From an uncultured Gammaproteobacteria bacterium (GTDB taxonomy: Bacteria; Pseudomonadota; Gammaproteobacteria; Eutrophobiales; Eutrophobiaceae), in assembly GCA_951812995.1 (NCBI GenBank), contig CATOTD010000002.1:1-64000 (forward strand): a DNA stretch of 64,000 bases. Reading direction: 5' to 3'. Positions 12,201 to 20,940 of the stretch are shown here, piece after piece. How positions within the stretch are numbered: position 1 is the stretch's first letter; every line of letters begins with the position of its first letter. The notes under the pieces are model-generated. The model saw nothing but the letters and a program-made list of their open reading frames with translations, was not told the origin of the DNA and made no database searches. Made by a program: the position numbers and the translations under genes.

Positions 12201-13014
12201 ACAGCTTGTCATGGCCATCGCCACCATCCAGATAGTCATCGCCAGCCCAACCATACAGCTTGTCATCGCCAGCCCAACCAAACAGCCAGTCATCACCACC
12301 ATGCAACGGGTCACTAACCTCGGTTGATGCAATAGCCAGTTGTTTCAGTTTATCAGTATTCCAAACAGTACCATCGGCAAACTCAACTGCATTGATTTCA
12401 AATGCACCTACATCGACGAATCTATCACTCACAAAGAATTTCTCTACAGTAACCGTCTCTCCAGTGCTTTCTATGGTGAGTATCAGATTACCCCTATCAC
12501 GCGTTGCCGTGTCACGCGTTACCTTGACATCCTCTGGCGTAATACCAGCGAGGAAACGTATGACATCATGATCAGGACTGCGGTTATTGTCGTAATTGCT
12601 GTTAACTATAGTGGTATTGCCATCGCCTTTGGCAATCAGGTAAATATCACTGCCACCACCACCATCCAACGTGTCATCGCCAGCCCCACCATACAGCGTG
12701 TCATCGCCCCAACTACCATACAACTTGTCATCGCCATCGCCACCATTCAGAAAGTCATTGCCACTGCCACCATACAGCTTGTCATCGCCACTTCTACCAT
12801 ACAGCCAGTCATTGCCATCGTCACCATACAACTTGTCATCGCCACTGCCACCATACAGTCCGTCATCGCCACTGCCACCATACAGCTTGTCATGGCCATC
12901 GCCACCATCCAGATAGTCATCGCCAGCCCAACCATACAGCTTGTCATCGCCAGCCCAACCAAACAGCCAGTCATCACCATCGCCACCATGTAGCACCTTG
13001 TCATCATTACTCAT
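6298..13014 (-). CDS. Giant RTX calcium-binding repeat protein with about eight HCBP-related modules
   Basis: A 2238-residue protein made almost wholly of RTX nonapeptides (GGxGxDxLx; consensus DDKLYGGSG), which bind Ca2+ in parallel beta-rolls. The RTX blocks are separated by seven copies of a module of about 80 residues: [50 protein letters not shown], then [14 protein letters not shown] recognise this as the haemolysin-type calcium-binding-related domain. A divergent eighth module ([16 protein letters not shown]) ends the protein. There is no N-terminal signal peptide, as expected for type I secretion with a C-terminal signal. No catalytic domain is visible, so adhesin, S-layer-like or matrix roles are possible. 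No ABC/HlyD/TolC genes are nearby. Two almost 320-bp stretches at the 5' end are identical. Confidence 0.9.
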   Translation of the reverse strand: MSNDDKVLHGGDGDDWLFGWAGDDKLYGWAGDDYLDGGDGHDKLYGGSGDDGLYGGSGDDKLYGDDGNDWLYGRSGDDKLYGGSGNDFLNGGDGDDKLYGSWGDDTLYGGAGDDTLDGGGGSDIYLIAKGDGNTTIVNSNYDNNRSPDHDVIRFLAGITPEDVKVTRDTATRDRGNLILTIESTGETVTVEKFFVSDRFVDVGAFEINAVEFADGTVWNTDKLKQLAIASTEVSDPLHGGDDWLFGWAGDDKLYGWAGDDYLDGGDGHDKLYGGSGDDGLYGGSGDDKLYGDDGNDWLYGRSGDDKLYGGSGNDFLNGGDGDDKLYGSWGDDTLYGGAGDDTLDGWAGDDYLDGNDGHDTLYGGSGDDKLYGRSGNDTLHGGSGDDKLYGWAGDDYLDGNDGHDKLYGGSGDDGLYGGSGDDYLDGNDGHDKLNGDAGHDTLYGRSGDDKLDGGIGDDTLSGGDGNDTLKGGMGNDELHGWAGDDYLDGNDGHDTLYGGSGDDKLYGGSGDDYLDGNDGNDKLYGGSGDDKLYGRSGNDTLHGGSGDDTLHGDDGNDALHGGDGNDTLFGWAGDDKLYGGIGNDKLYGGSGDDALHGGSGDDALHGGDGNDSLHGGDGHDVYLIIKGDGHTIVVNHDTNTSSHDVIRFLSGITPQDIKVARDGGDLLLTIASTEETVTVRKFFEGSDYEIDAVKFVDGTVWNTTTLKQLAIASTEVSDPLHGGDGDDTLSGGDGDDKLYGGDGNDKLNGWAGDDYLDGNDGHDKLNGGAGNDKLYGRNGDDKLYGGIGDDTLHGGDGDDKLYGGDGNDKLNGWTGDDKLDGASGNDTLDGHLGNDKLNGGAGHDTLYGRSGNDTLDGGIGDDTLSGGDGNDALHGGDGNDTLFGDLGDDKLYGGIGDDALYGGSGDDKLYGDDGDDWLLGRTGNDALYGGSGNDFLDGYDGHDKLNGDAGHDTLYGRSGDDKLDGGIDDDKLYGGSGNDNLKGGDGNDKLFGDLGHDTLYGGSGNDFLDGNSGDDKLYGDDGHDTLYGRSGDDKLFGDAGHDTLYGGDGNDSLHGGDGNDTLDGWTGDDKLYGGSGNDFLDGWTGDDKLYGDDGDDALYGRGGDDKLDGGAGNDWLYGGDGNDVYLIAGGDGNTIVNNLDYNTSSHDVIRFLDGITSQDVKVARDRYSNLLLTIESTAETVTVQKFFTGSDYEFDSVEFADGTVWNTTTLKQLANTPTEGDDVLYGDTSANTIRALGGDDVVYGDAGNDRLYGDDGNDVLRGGDGDDRLDGGDGHDSLHGGDGNDTLYGGDGHDVYLIAKGEGNTIVANHDTNASSNDFIRFLPGITPQDVKVARDGGDLLLTIASTEETVTVRKFFKGSDYEIDAVKFVDGTVWNTTTLKQLAMTKPTEGDDVLYGNTSANTIRALGGDDVVYGEAGDDRLYGDAGNDRLLGDAGNDTLYGHAGNDRLHGGTGDDELHGDVGDDRLYGDVGDDTLHGDADNDKLFGDVGDDKLFGGDGNDSLHGGDGNDRLYGDADNDSLYGDAGNDWLHGWTGNDRLYGGDGNDWLYGGDGKDKLYGGDGNDILYGGDGNSILHGGDGHDVYLIAKGGGNTIAANHDTNASSHDVIRFLDGITPQDVKVARDGGDLLLTIASTEETVTVRKFFKGSDYEIDAVKFTDGTVWNTTTLKQLANTPTEGDDVLYGDAGDNTIRALGGDDIVYGEAGNDRLYGDDGNDVLRGGDGNDTLYGGDGDDVYLIAKGEGNTIVANHDTNASSHDVIRFLDGITSEEVKVARDGGDLLLTIASTEETVTVRKFFKGSDYELDVVEFVDGTVWNTDKLKQLTNTPTEGDDLLYGDASANTIRALGGDDVVHGEAGDDRLYGEAGNDRLLSRAGNDKLYGGDGDDTLDGGDGDDTLDGGDGDDKLYGGDGDDKLYGGDGDDIYLIVGGGDSNIIVNNYDRTTSSHDVIRFFYGITPQDVKVARDENDLLLTITSTEETVTVRKFFKGSDYEIDAVEFNGAGSWHDIYAIWNTDKLKQLANAPTAGDDVLHGDASANTIRALGGDDVVYGYADNDSLYGDAGNDRLFGDVGNDTLHGGDGNDKLNGDAGNDRLFGDVGNDTLRGGDGDDTLDGGDDNDTMYGGNGDDWLEGGRGNDALYGGRGNDTYLFTRGYGQDTIYSKDAAGRDSINFVGLDIDDLIFNRVDNDLHINITGTDDSLIVDSWFSGTRYQMDSIDTETTKILNNEVAGLVVPDSSVI
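11980..12298 (-). repeat. Internal duplication in the RTX gene, copy 2
   Basis: These 319 bp look identical, base by base, to 12661-12979 (offset 681 bp). They encode about 106 residues of RTX repeats beginning [18 protein letters not shown]. Neighbouring RTX repeats vary at many positions, so the perfect match indicates recent duplication or gene conversion. Confidence 0.85.
12661..12979 (-). repeat. Internal duplication in the RTX gene, copy 1 (5'-most)
   Basis: Partner of 11980-12298. It lies just after the start codon, and one HCBP-related module plus linker separates the two copies. A copy-number change of the 681-bp unit would keep the frame, since 681 is 227 codons. Confidence 0.85.
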
Positions 13015-13142
13015 TAGTATTAGTCCTCAAGTTTAATTATATGTGTCTAGTTCAGGGACTAGACATGCATCAATCTGGAAAAACATCCCGCCCTGATGTG
13101 TTGGCCATCGTACCTTCTTGCCAATGATAATAATGAACCAAT

Positions 13143-13184
13143 ATAAAGAAATCAACCCTCCGGATAAAGAAATCAACCCTCTGG
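13143..13184. repeat. Two-copy 21-bp tandem repeat upstream of the RTX gene
   Basis: The unit ATAAAGAAATCAACCCTCCG(G) occurs twice in tandem with one mismatch. It lies between the RTX gene and the CDP-alcohol phosphatidyltransferase gene, about 130 bp upstream of the RTX start codon. It could be an operator or a chance slippage product. Confidence 0.5.
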
Positions 13185-13203
13185 TCAACAGACACAAAAT
13201 AGC

Positions 13204-13887
13204 CTATGTACGAAAGCCCCGCGCCCGATCAAATAAATCTGTAATCCAATACACCTGCGCCCCAATGGCGGCAAACGGCAATAGAATCCATACAACATTA
13301 AATAATGCGAGTACTAAAACAATCATAAAAAAATCGGCGCGGCTTAATTTATGGAAAATGTAAATAATCCAATCTAGCGTATCCGCTGGTTTTTTCCCCG
13401 CAGAGGCGGCGACTGCTGCTCTCGTCTTTGAATCTTTTTTTTCTTTGTTTTGTGCGTGATAAAACAAATCAACAACATAATCAATGGACGCACCCGCCGC
13501 CGCCGCACAACCAAACCAAAACCAAAATGCTTGTCCCATCGTCTGGCTAGTGCCATAACCTAACGCAACAAAAAAACTGGCATCCACCAGCCAGTCCGTC
13601 ATATCGTCAAACTTGGCACCAAATTCAGACGACATGTTTTTTACGCGCGCAACCTCACCATCGCAATTATCAAAAATGTAGCTTGCGGTCATACATAAGG
13701 CACCCATAATGCCACCGATATAATTGCCCGAGGTAAAACAAACAGCACTCAATAAGCCAAACAATAAAGATGCCGCCGTGATCTGATTCGGCGTGATCGC
13801 AGTCTTCAGGAAGAGTGGTGTCAATCGATATGACAAATGACGCACTAAAGGAAATATGTGGGTCGGTGCGTTGCGTGTTGAGGTCAT
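13204..13887 (-). CDS. CDP-alcohol phosphatidyltransferase family membrane protein (first of two)
   Basis: A 227-residue membrane protein with the signature D-x2-DG-x2-AR-x8-G-x3-D-x3-D, seen as DNCDGEVARV followed by GAKFDDMTD at about residues 92-118. The four Asp bind the metal and the CDP-alcohol diphosphate. Several hydrophobic helices follow, with the last around VLVLALFNVVWILLPFAAIG. The family transfers a phosphoalcohol from a CDP-lipid or CDP-alcohol to an acceptor alcohol; the substrate cannot be told from sequence. It is transcribed away from hpnL across a 153-bp gap. A second family member at 18853 closes the same gene group, which suggests a lipid head-group role near hopanoid synthesis. 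Confidence 0.8.
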   Translation of the reverse strand: MTSTRNAPTHIFPLVRHLSYRLTPLFLKTAITPNQITAASLLFGLLSAVCFTSGNYIGGIMGALCMTASYIFDNCDGEVARVKNMSSEFGAKFDDMTDWLVDASFFVALGYGTSQTMGQAFWFWFGCAAAAGASIDYVVDLFYHAQNKEKKDSKTRAAVAASAGKKPADTLDWIIYIFHKLSRADFFMIVLVLALFNVVWILLPFAAIGAQVYWITDLFDRARGFRT

Positions 13888-14040
13888 AACATAATGATCA
13901 AGTATCTATCTTAAATTGTCTGGTATGCTACTAATCTACTTGGTATTCTAATAGGTTGCTGAAAAATAGAAACACTTTACAAATCTAATGCTTCATCAAG
14001 TGTTATAAATTCTATAAAAGTTCAAACCCATGATTCGCCC

Positions 14041-15036
14041 ATGATTCGCATTGCTTCCTATATCGGCTTATTTGTCGGGTTATTAGGTCTGACCTGGCTT
14101 ATCGTATGGCAAGGAATAGATGAGATACTGGCACTGTTACAAAATTCTGGTTTCGCTTTGTTGCTATTGCCCATCGTCTGGTTCCCGAGTTTAATTGTAG
14201 CGGTTGTCTCCTGGCACTTTCTGTTTCCGGTTAAGCGCATACCGCCATGCAAAGAGATATTTCTTTCGTTATGGATGGGTCGGGCCATCAATACTTTATT
14301 ACCCGTCGCATCGATTGGCGGAGAAATCGCCAAGGCGCGGTTACTTATACTCTGGGGCCGCGATGGGGTCGATGCCAGTGCCTCGGTTCTGGTCGATAAG
14401 ACTGTACAGGCCATAGCCTTAGTACCGTGGGCTATTATCGGTACTGGCTTGCTGGTTTATCTTGCCATGGATAATGAATTGGCCAAGTTCATCATGCTTG
14501 GAACATTGCTCCTAGGGTTGGGTATTGTCGGGTTTGTGCTGGTGCAAAGAGCGGGTCTTTTTGGCTTTATTGCCCGGCTTGTTGGCAAGTTTAATACCTC
14601 CGATGGTTGGGGCAAAATCACGCATAACGCACATGATGTCGATGCCGTCGTAAAAGAAATCTACAGTAATAAAAAACGTTTTCTAATCTCGATACTATGG
14701 CGGACCACTGGCCTGATACTCCAAACAACCGAAGTCTATCTGGCCTGCTACCTCTTGGGATATCCCATTACTATTATTGAGGCACTGATGCTGAAAAGTC
14801 TGACCTCAATCATCACCGATATCGCTTTTGTTATTCCGAATGGTTATGGCATCCAGGAAGGGGGCTATGTGATGTTGGGTATGTTGATCGGCTTAACACC
14901 AGAATTTTCTCTCGCTATTTCTCTCGCAACACGTATACGAGAATTGATCGTCGACCTCCCAGGCCTGCTCTACTGGCAACATGTTGAAGCTAAATATATG
15001 CTAAAAAAAGACCTGAAAATCAGACCTGCCAGATAA
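14041..15036 (+). CDS. hpnL: HpnL-like integral membrane protein (lysylphosphatidylglycerol synthase TM-region family)
   Basis: A 331-residue polytopic protein with roughly eight hydrophobic segments. The first is IASYIGLFVGLLGLTWLIVW at the N-terminus. It carries the family-typical polar stretch GRAINTLLPVASIGGEIAKARLL (residues about 80-103) and a C-terminal IPNGYGIQEGGYVMLGML segment. Both are characteristic of the UPF0104 / lysylphosphatidylglycerol-synthase membrane domain to which HpnL belongs. HpnL proteins are tied to hopanoid loci and thought to act in lipid movement between leaflets, but this is not shown biochemically. It is the first gene of a rightward group with hpnI-J-K. ATGATTCGCC occurs twice at 14030-14050; the second ATG starts the long frame. 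Confidence 0.75.
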   Translation: MIRIASYIGLFVGLLGLTWLIVWQGIDEILALLQNSGFALLLLPIVWFPSLIVAVVSWHFLFPVKRIPPCKEIFLSLWMGRAINTLLPVASIGGEIAKARLLILWGRDGVDASASVLVDKTVQAIALVPWAIIGTGLLVYLAMDNELAKFIMLGTLLLGLGIVGFVLVQRAGLFGFIARLVGKFNTSDGWGKITHNAHDVDAVVKEIYSNKKRFLISILWRTTGLILQTTEVYLACYLLGYPITIIEALMLKSLTSIITDIAFVIPNGYGIQEGGYVMLGMLIGLTPEFSLAISLATRIRELIVDLPGLLYWQHVEAKYMLKKDLKIRPAR

Positions 15037-15270
15037 GACGAAAAGATAAGGCGAAACAAATAAAATGACCCACATTTGATTAAACCGCCCCCAACATCGA
15101 TAATCTCGATAATTCCCCGCAGATATTAAGAGCACTCATCGTTCTTGTCTAATGCACCTAAAAAGCATTATACTTGGCCGTTTGATTTATTAATTAAAAG
15201 ATTCTACGCCCTGGTTTACGCTTGGGGGCAAGACAAGCAGAATCTTGATTACAGTAATTATGGTTTGCCG

Positions 15271-16530
15271 ATGCAGATTGAATTTTTCAATATTTATCAC
15301 ATCTTTATTACATTGATATGCTTGTGTTCAGTAGGCTATCTCATGTTTGCCGTGTTTGCTGTCGTGCGCTTCAATCACAAACGTAATATCTCAATTACCC
15401 AGGTTTCTAACAAGGCTTCAATCACGCCGAATAATTTCCAACCCGCAGTCACCATCTTGAAACCTGTCTATGGGCTTGATTGTGAATTAGCCGCAAACCT
15501 GCGGAGTTTCTGCCAGCAAGATTATCCCGAATATCAAATCATCTTTGGATTGCACAATAAAAATGATCCAGCACTACCTATTATTAAAAACATAGTAAAC
15601 GAGTTTAAAAATATCGATGTAAGTTACATTGTCGATTCGCGCCTATACGGCACTAATCATAAGGTCTCAAACTTGATTAATATCTGTCCGGCCGCAAAAC
15701 ATGATTACGTGCTTATCGCCGACAGCGATATACGTGTCTCGGCAAATTATCTCTCTGCGGTGATGTCGCCCTTTGCTGATCCAACGGTGGGTGCTGTGAC
15801 TTGCCTCTACGCTGGTTCTGCGCGCGGCAAGATGGCCTCATCCTTGAATGCCATGCTTATTAATGAATGGTTTTTACCGTCTGTTTTAATCTCCCGTGTG
15901 TTGCAACCGGTTAAATTTTGTCTGGGTGCGACTATGATCGTCCGTCATGATCTGCTAAACAGGATCGGCGGGTTTAAGGCCTTATCTAAGTTTCTGGCCG
16001 ATGATTATATGCTTGGTAAGTTTATTTCAGACTTGGGCTATAAAATTCATCTGTCAGATTTTATCGTTGAAAACATTGTTGAAGAGGCCTCACTAAAGGA
16101 TTTATTTTTGCATGAACTACGCTGGGCAAGAACATTAAGAAACGTTGAACCGTTGGGCTATGCGCTTACATTCCTGACAGATACGCTCGTCATCAGTAGC
16201 CTGGCAGCGGTTACGTGTTACATGGTGACAACAAGTCTAGCCTTGTCATTAATACCCGTTCTGTGGGCATTAATGATACGCATCATATTGCATCTATGTA
16301 CGCATCAGATTGCCGGTTCAAATAATGCTGGTTCGATCTGGTTAATTCCGTTAAGAGATATTTTATCCTTCGGCATTAGAGTCATCAGTTTCACTGGCAC
16401 ATCAATCTGGTGGCGTAATCATTCATTCAATGTCGATGCGGCAGGACTGATGCACACCACAGAAGACTCACAACTCAAGCCGGATACGGAAGACAAGATA
16501 CCCGATCTAACAACTTCACAAGATTACTAA
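15271..16530 (+). CDS. hpnI: HpnI, hopanoid biosynthesis glycosyltransferase
   Basis: A 419-residue membrane glycosyltransferase of the ceramide-glucosyltransferase-like type (GT2/GT21). An N-terminal helix (IFITLICLCSVGYLMFAVFA) precedes the catalytic domain. That domain has VTILKPVYGLD, DSD in IADSDIRV, GATMIVRHDLL, ADDYMLG and the HELRWART signature related to (Q/R)xxRW. Helices close the C-terminus. HpnI adds N-acetylglucosamine to bacteriohopanetetrol, the first step to BHT cyclitol ether. The frame is open from a TTG at 15145. I prefer ATG 15271 because the family normally begins at the first helix, though neither start has a clear ribosome-binding site. hpnJ follows after 19 bp. Confidence 0.85.
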   Translation: MQIEFFNIYHIFITLICLCSVGYLMFAVFAVVRFNHKRNISITQVSNKASITPNNFQPAVTILKPVYGLDCELAANLRSFCQQDYPEYQIIFGLHNKNDPALPIIKNIVNEFKNIDVSYIVDSRLYGTNHKVSNLINICPAAKHDYVLIADSDIRVSANYLSAVMSPFADPTVGAVTCLYAGSARGKMASSLNAMLINEWFLPSVLISRVLQPVKFCLGATMIVRHDLLNRIGGFKALSKFLADDYMLGKFISDLGYKIHLSDFIVENIVEEASLKDLFLHELRWARTLRNVEPLGYALTFLTDTLVISSLAAVTCYMVTTSLALSLIPVLWALMIRIILHLCTHQIAGSNNAGSIWLIPLRDILSFGIRVISFTGTSIWWRNHSFNVDAAGLMHTTEDSQLKPDTEDKIPDLTTSQDY

Positions 16531-16549
16531 TCTGGAGGAATATACCTAA

Positions 16550-17971
16550 ATGTTGAAATCATTATTTCTTAATCCACCATCGTTTAACGGCTTTGATGGC
16601 GGTGCTGGTTCGCGCTATCAATGTACCCGTGAAGTAAAATCATTCTGGTATCCAACGTGGTTAGCACAGTTAGCGGCATTGGTTGAAGGCAGTCGTTTAA
16701 TTGATGCACCCGCACGGAATATGTCGCTTGAAGATGTATTACCATTGGCGACAGATTATGAGTTGCTGGTGCTCTATACCAGTACGCCTTCCTTCCCTAA
16801 CGATGTAAGAATTGCTGAGGCCTTCAAAGAAAAAAATCCTGACTTGATTATCGGTTTTTGTGGTGCGCATGTCGCCGTAAATCCAGATCATTCCGTGCTG
16901 GCTTCTGCTACGATAGACTTTGTTGCAGGACACGAGTTTGATTTTACGATTAAGGAAGTAGCAGAAGGTAGGCCCATTGCAGAAATAGATGGCTTAATCT
17001 ACAAGAAAGACGGCAAGCCAGTCCACAATAAACCACGCGCCTTGATTGAAGACATGGATACCTTGCCGTGGGTAACTAAAGTGTATAAAGAAAATCTGGT
17101 TACAACAGATTATTACAATGGCTATATGCTACATCCTTACATGTCGTTCTATACCGGTCGCGGTTGCAAATCACGTTGTACGTTCTGCCTCTGGCCGCAA
17201 ACTATTTCAGGTCATAATTACCGTACGCGCTCCATTGAAAATATCATTGGTGAGCTACGCTATGCCCGTGACAACTTTCCTGAAATCAAAGAATTCTTTT
17301 TTGACGATGACACACTGACAGATAACATTCCCAACGTAGAAGCCCTGGCCAAAGAAATTGGCAAGCTGGGTATTACCTGGTCATGCAATGCCAAGGCGAA
17401 TGTGCCTTACGAAACATTAAAGATTATGAAAGACAATGGTCTGCGTTTATTGTTGGTGGGTTATGAATCAGGCAATCAACAGATCCTGGTTAATATCAAG
17501 AAAGGCATCCGTACCGATATCGCACGTCAATTTACAGCGGATTGTCATAAACTTGGGATCGTAATACACGGCACGTTTATCGTTGGACTGCCGGGCGAGA
17601 CTAAAGACACTATTGAAGAATCAATTCGCTACGCACAGGAGTTGAACCCGCAAACTATTCAAGTATCGTTGCCAGCGGCTTATCCTGGCACTTTCTTATA
17701 TAAGCAAGCTGTTGAAAATGGTTGGTTGGTTGTTGATGAAGATTTGGTTGGTGATGATGGCGTGCAACACTCCGTATTAAACTATCCGCATCTGCCTAGC
17801 GAAGATATCTTCGCCGCCGTTGATAATTTTTATAAACGCTTTTATTTCCGCCCATGGAAAATGGCCACGCTGTTTTTCGAAATGTGTCGTGATTGGGAGA
17901 TCATGAAACGTCGGCTTCGTGAAGGCGTAGAGTTCTTTAAATTCTTGTTTCGTCGGGAGAGCACAGCCTGA
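16550..17971 (+). CDS. hpnJ: HpnJ, hopanoid radical SAM / B12-binding enzyme
   Basis: A 473-residue protein. An N-terminal cobalamin-binding-like domain starts KSLFLNPPSFNGFDGGAGSR. A radical SAM core follows with the CxxxCxxC cluster motif, seen as GCKSRCTFCLW at about residues 205-215; these Cys hold the [4Fe-4S] that cleaves SAM. HpnJ family members convert BHT-glucosamine to BHT cyclitol ether by contracting the sugar ring, acting after HpnI and HpnK. A good ribosome-binding site (CTGGAGG) precedes ATG 16550. Its stop codon overlaps the start of hpnK, so the two are probably translationally coupled. Length and N-terminus fit the family well. Confidence 0.9.
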   Translation: MLKSLFLNPPSFNGFDGGAGSRYQCTREVKSFWYPTWLAQLAALVEGSRLIDAPARNMSLEDVLPLATDYELLVLYTSTPSFPNDVRIAEAFKEKNPDLIIGFCGAHVAVNPDHSVLASATIDFVAGHEFDFTIKEVAEGRPIAEIDGLIYKKDGKPVHNKPRALIEDMDTLPWVTKVYKENLVTTDYYNGYMLHPYMSFYTGRGCKSRCTFCLWPQTISGHNYRTRSIENIIGELRYARDNFPEIKEFFFDDDTLTDNIPNVEALAKEIGKLGITWSCNAKANVPYETLKIMKDNGLRLLLVGYESGNQQILVNIKKGIRTDIARQFTADCHKLGIVIHGTFIVGLPGETKDTIEESIRYAQELNPQTIQVSLPAAYPGTFLYKQAVENGWLVVDEDLVGDDGVQHSVLNYPHLPSEDIFAAVDNFYKRFYFRPWKMATLFFEMCRDWEIMKRRLREGVEFFKFLFRRESTA

Positions 17972-18837
17972 AGAAGCTGATTGTTACTGGTGATGATTTT
18001 GGCCTTTCTATTCCAGTAAATAATGCGGTAGTAACGGCATACGAAAAAGGCATCCTGACAACTACCAGTTTAATGGTAGCAGCACCTGCTGTTGAGGATG
18101 CAGTTTCTCGCGCAAAAGACAAGCCTTCCCTAAACGTTGGGTTGCACTTGGTATTGAGTAACGGCAAAGCTTCTGCAGCCGCTACAGACATTCCCGCGCT
18201 GGTCAACAGTAATGGCGAGTTTTCAAACAATCCGTTGGCAAGTGGCATCAAGATGTTCTGCAATGCTGAAACGAAAATTCAACTTGAAAAAGAAATTCGT
18301 GCACAGTTTGCAGCATTCAAGGCAACGGGGCTTAAATTGGATCATGTTAACGCTCATAATCATATGCACTTACATCCAACGGTGTTCGATCTAATGCTTA
18401 ACATTGGTAAAGAATTTAACATGACCGCAATTCGTATCCCCAATGAACCACCGCTGGCATCAATCATCAATAGTCGGAAAGAAAAATTACAACGTTATCT
18501 TCGTTGGATCTTTTTTAAGCCTTTTGTTTCACGTATGAAGAGACTATGTGTGAAAAATAATATTACATTCAATGACATCATTTATGGTTTGCATGATAGC
18601 GGTCACATGAATATAGATACGCTAATTCGTATTATTCCCCATACACCTGATGGCATTACCGAGATTTATATGCACCCTGCAACTGAACGCTGGGATAATA
18701 TTGACCCTGCTGCAAATGATTATGAATTTGAAGCTGAGTTCAAGGCTTTAATACACGCGCGCGTAATACGCACCGTTGATAAATTCAATATTAAACTCTG
18801 TGGATTTAATAATGCGGGGCGGATGTCAAGCCCCTAA
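17968..18837 (+). CDS. hpnK: HpnK, YdjC-like N-acetyl-glucosaminyl hopanoid deacetylase
   Basis: About 289 residues beginning KKLIVTGDDFGLS, the metal-binding start motif of the YdjC/ChbG-like deacetylase family (the DD pair binds the metal). Further family residues lie in DHVNAHNHMHLHP (about residue 120) and MHPATE near 225. It removes the acetyl group from GlcNAc-hopanoid to give BHT-glucosamine. The family motif lies upstream of the first ATG (18073), so translation must begin earlier. The best candidate is CTG 17968, six bases after GGGAGA and overlapping the hpnJ stop as CTGA. No ATG, GTG or TTG in this frame fits the family N-terminus. Confidence 0.85.
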   Translation: MKKLIVTGDDFGLSIPVNNAVVTAYEKGILTTTSLMVAAPAVEDAVSRAKDKPSLNVGLHLVLSNGKASAAATDIPALVNSNGEFSNNPLASGIKMFCNAETKIQLEKEIRAQFAAFKATGLKLDHVNAHNHMHLHPTVFDLMLNIGKEFNMTAIRIPNEPPLASIINSRKEKLQRYLRWIFFKPFVSRMKRLCVKNNITFNDIIYGLHDSGHMNIDTLIRIIPHTPDGITEIYMHPATERWDNIDPAANDYEFEAEFKALIHARVIRTVDKFNIKLCGFNNAGRMSSP

Positions 18838-18852
18838 TCTATCCTGTCAAAC

Positions 18853-19455
18853 ATGGTTGGCGATTCCTGGACACATAAAATAGCGCGCGTTTGCATACTG
18901 CCTTTAGTCAACACGCCAATAACACCAAACCACCTTACAATGCTGCGCTTGGTAATAGGCCTGGTAGCTTGTAGCGCACTTGCCATAGGTTCAGCAGCAG
19001 GCAACCTATGGGGTGGCGTACTATGGTTAATCTCTGCATTTCTCGACCGTGCCGATGGCGAACTCGCAAGGGTCTCAGGTACAAGCAGTGCATGGGGACA
19101 TAAGTTTGATTATTTTTGTGATGTCACCGTGACAGCACTATTCTTTATCGGTATCGGCATCGGCGCACGTGATAACGTTTTAGGTGTGTGGTCTATCGCG
19201 ACAGGGATCAGTGCTGCAATGGGCGTTGTTGCCGCAGAAATGCTGGCAGAAGTGATTGATCAGGCTCAAAAAGATACTGGTGAGAAAGCCTATGCGGGTT
19301 TCGCTGGATTTGATTTCGATGATATTCTATATTTATTCGCTCCAATTGTTTGGTTGGACTGGCACTTCCTTTTTCTTATTGGCGCATCAGTTGGGGCACC
19401 CCTTTTTGCATTGCTCACCTGGTATCGATTACAAAAATTAAAACAGGGCCCATGA
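18853..19455 (+). CDS. CDP-alcohol phosphatidyltransferase family membrane protein (second of two)
   Basis: A 200-residue membrane protein with the full family signature: DRADGELARV, then GHKFDYFCD, at about residues 70-94, matching D-x2-DG-x2-AR-x8-G-x3-D-x3-D. Hydrophobic helices surround it. The N-terminus (ILPLVNTPITPNHLTMLRLV) resembles that of the copy at 13204-13887 (residues about 18-44), so the two may be paralogues. It begins 15 bp after hpnK on the same strand and is probably co-transcribed. Its alcohol acceptor is unknown. A phosphatidyl-type or phospho-hopanoid head group is an inference from context only. It ends 49 bp before the convergent nuoN gene. Confidence 0.8.
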   Translation: MVGDSWTHKIARVCILPLVNTPITPNHLTMLRLVIGLVACSALAIGSAAGNLWGGVLWLISAFLDRADGELARVSGTSSAWGHKFDYFCDVTVTALFFIGIGIGARDNVLGVWSIATGISAAMGVVAAEMLAEVIDQAQKDTGEKAYAGFAGFDFDDILYLFAPIVWLDWHFLFLIGASVGAPLFALLTWYRLQKLKQGP

Positions 19456-19503
19456 ATATTATTTGCGCCTCTAATTGCTTAACGCCAGAAGCACAAGAAA
19501 AAA

Positions 19504-20934
19504 TTAACCAGACAACACCGTCAAACACAAAGCCATCAATATATTTGGCGCAAGTCCTAATGCCAGGATTAACAAACCGTTCATACTCAATACAAACCGC
19601 ATTTGCTTTGACGATTTTACCGATGTCATTGCGTTTGGTGTATCAAAGTACATCAGTTTAATGATACGCAGATAGTAATAAACACCAATAATCGAGAATA
19701 CAACGGCGATGCCGGCGAGTTCGACAAAGCCAGACGCAACCAATTCTTTTAACACAAACCATTTTGACCAAAATCCCAGGAAGGGGGGCACGCCCGCCAT
19801 CGAAAACATAATGCAAAGCATGACAAATGCGAACCAGGGATTGCGTTCTGCAAGACCTTTAAAGTCTTCAAGCAGATCGGCTTCAAAGCCATTACGCCCC
19901 AGCAGGATAATCATACCAAAGGCACCCATACTCATTAATGCGTAGCTGATAATGTAAAACATGGAACCCGAAAAACCAGATAGTGTGCCAGCAATCAAAC
20001 CCAGGAATAAAAAACCGACGTGCGCTATCGTCGAGTAGGCCAACATACGTTTTATATTGGTTTGTGCAATGGCAATAATATTGCCGGTTGCCATTGATAA
20101 CACTGCCAGAATGATTAATATCGACTGCCAATCGCTTATTAGCGGCATTAAGCCATCAACCAGTACACGCATTGCCATTGCAAAGGCCGCGATCTTTGGT
20201 GCCGTACTGATAAATAAGGTGACCGATGTGGGTGCGCCTTGATAAACATCTGGCACCCACATATGAAAAGGTGCTGCACCCAATTTGAATGCAATACCAA
20301 TGATCATGAAGATCATGCCATAGACAAAGTACATTCTATTTGTAGCATCGACATTGATCGTCTCGGCAATAGTCATTAATTGCAGGGAACCGGTGAGTCC
20401 ATAGATCATGGAAATACCATATAACAACATGCCCGATGCCAATGCGCCCAACACAAAGTATTTCATTGCGGCCTCCGAAGCAGAACTTGAATCGCGCTGC
20501 ATGGCTACCATGGCATATAATGAAAGTGATAATAATTCGAGGCCAAGATAAACGGATAACAAGCTATAGGCAGAGGTCATGATCATCATGCCGAGTACAG
20601 CAAACAAGCCAAGCACGAAGTATTCACCTTGTACACAATTACGTTCTTTTACATATTCATACGAATAAAAAAACACGACACATGAAATACCACACATAAA
20701 CGCCTTGAGAGTGGCACTCATAGCATCACTGACGAAGCTACCGTGAAATGCGATAGCGGTATTTGTTGGGAAGTCAAATAAAATCAGGGCCAGTACAATC
20801 AATAAACTTGCTTGTGTGGTCCAATACGTCAATAAATGTGCCGGGTCTTTACTAAACGCATCAATTATCAATATGAGACATGCGAGCGCAAGTAGCGTTA
20901 TTTCTGGCAGTACAATGATTAAGTCGGCATTCAT
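19504..20934 (-). CDS. nuoN: NADH-quinone oxidoreductase subunit N
   Basis: A 476-residue antiporter-like membrane subunit of complex I, the last gene of the nuoA-N operon. It has about fourteen hydrophobic segments, the LSLYAMVAMQRDSSSASEAAMKYF region and the conserved NIKRMLAYSTIAHVGF motif in the proton channel half. It helps pump protons as electrons pass from NADH to quinone. ATG 20934 follows the nuoM stop by 6 bp. The gene is convergent with the CDP-alcohol phosphatidyltransferase, with no clear hairpin in the 48-bp gap. Confidence 0.95.
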   Translation of the reverse strand: MNADLIIVLPEITLLALACLILIIDAFSKDPAHLLTYWTTQASLLIVLALILFDFPTNTAIAFHGSFVSDAMSATLKAFMCGISCVVFFYSYEYVKERNCVQGEYFVLGLFAVLGMMIMTSAYSLLSVYLGLELLSLSLYAMVAMQRDSSSASEAAMKYFVLGALASGMLLYGISMIYGLTGSLQLMTIAETINVDATNRMYFVYGMIFMIIGIAFKLGAAPFHMWVPDVYQGAPTSVTLFISTAPKIAAFAMAMRVLVDGLMPLISDWQSILIILAVLSMATGNIIAIAQTNIKRMLAYSTIAHVGFLFLGLIAGTLSGFSGSMFYIISYALMSMGAFGMIILLGRNGFEADLLEDFKGLAERNPWFAFVMLCIMFSMAGVPPFLGFWSKWFVLKELVASGFVELAGIAVVFSIIGVYYYLRIIKLMYFDTPNAMTSVKSSKQMRFVLSMNGLLILALGLAPNILMALCLTVLSG

Positions 20935-20940
20935 AATTGA

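Noticed and set aside
10236..12317. Long forward-strand frames of up to 370 residues rich in His, Cys and Arg or in Ser and Pro, opposite the RTX gene
   Set aside because: They mirror the RTX nonapeptide codons in antisense (ACxHRH and SLSSP patterns). They have no independent start signals and are shadows of the repeats.
6600..12990. CRISPR-like regular repetition
   Set aside because: The 27-bp periodicity is coding RTX repeat with no spacer/repeat distinction and no cas genes.
15145..15270. Longer hpnI from TTG 15145
   Set aside because: The extra 42 residues precede the usual first helix and have no family match; kept only as an alternative start.
19452..19661. Short frame MNIICASNCLTPEAQEKINQ after the second CDP-alcohol phosphatidyltransferase
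   Set aside because: Most of it is antisense to the 3' end of nuoN and no family resemblance is seen beyond a start codon after GGGCCC.
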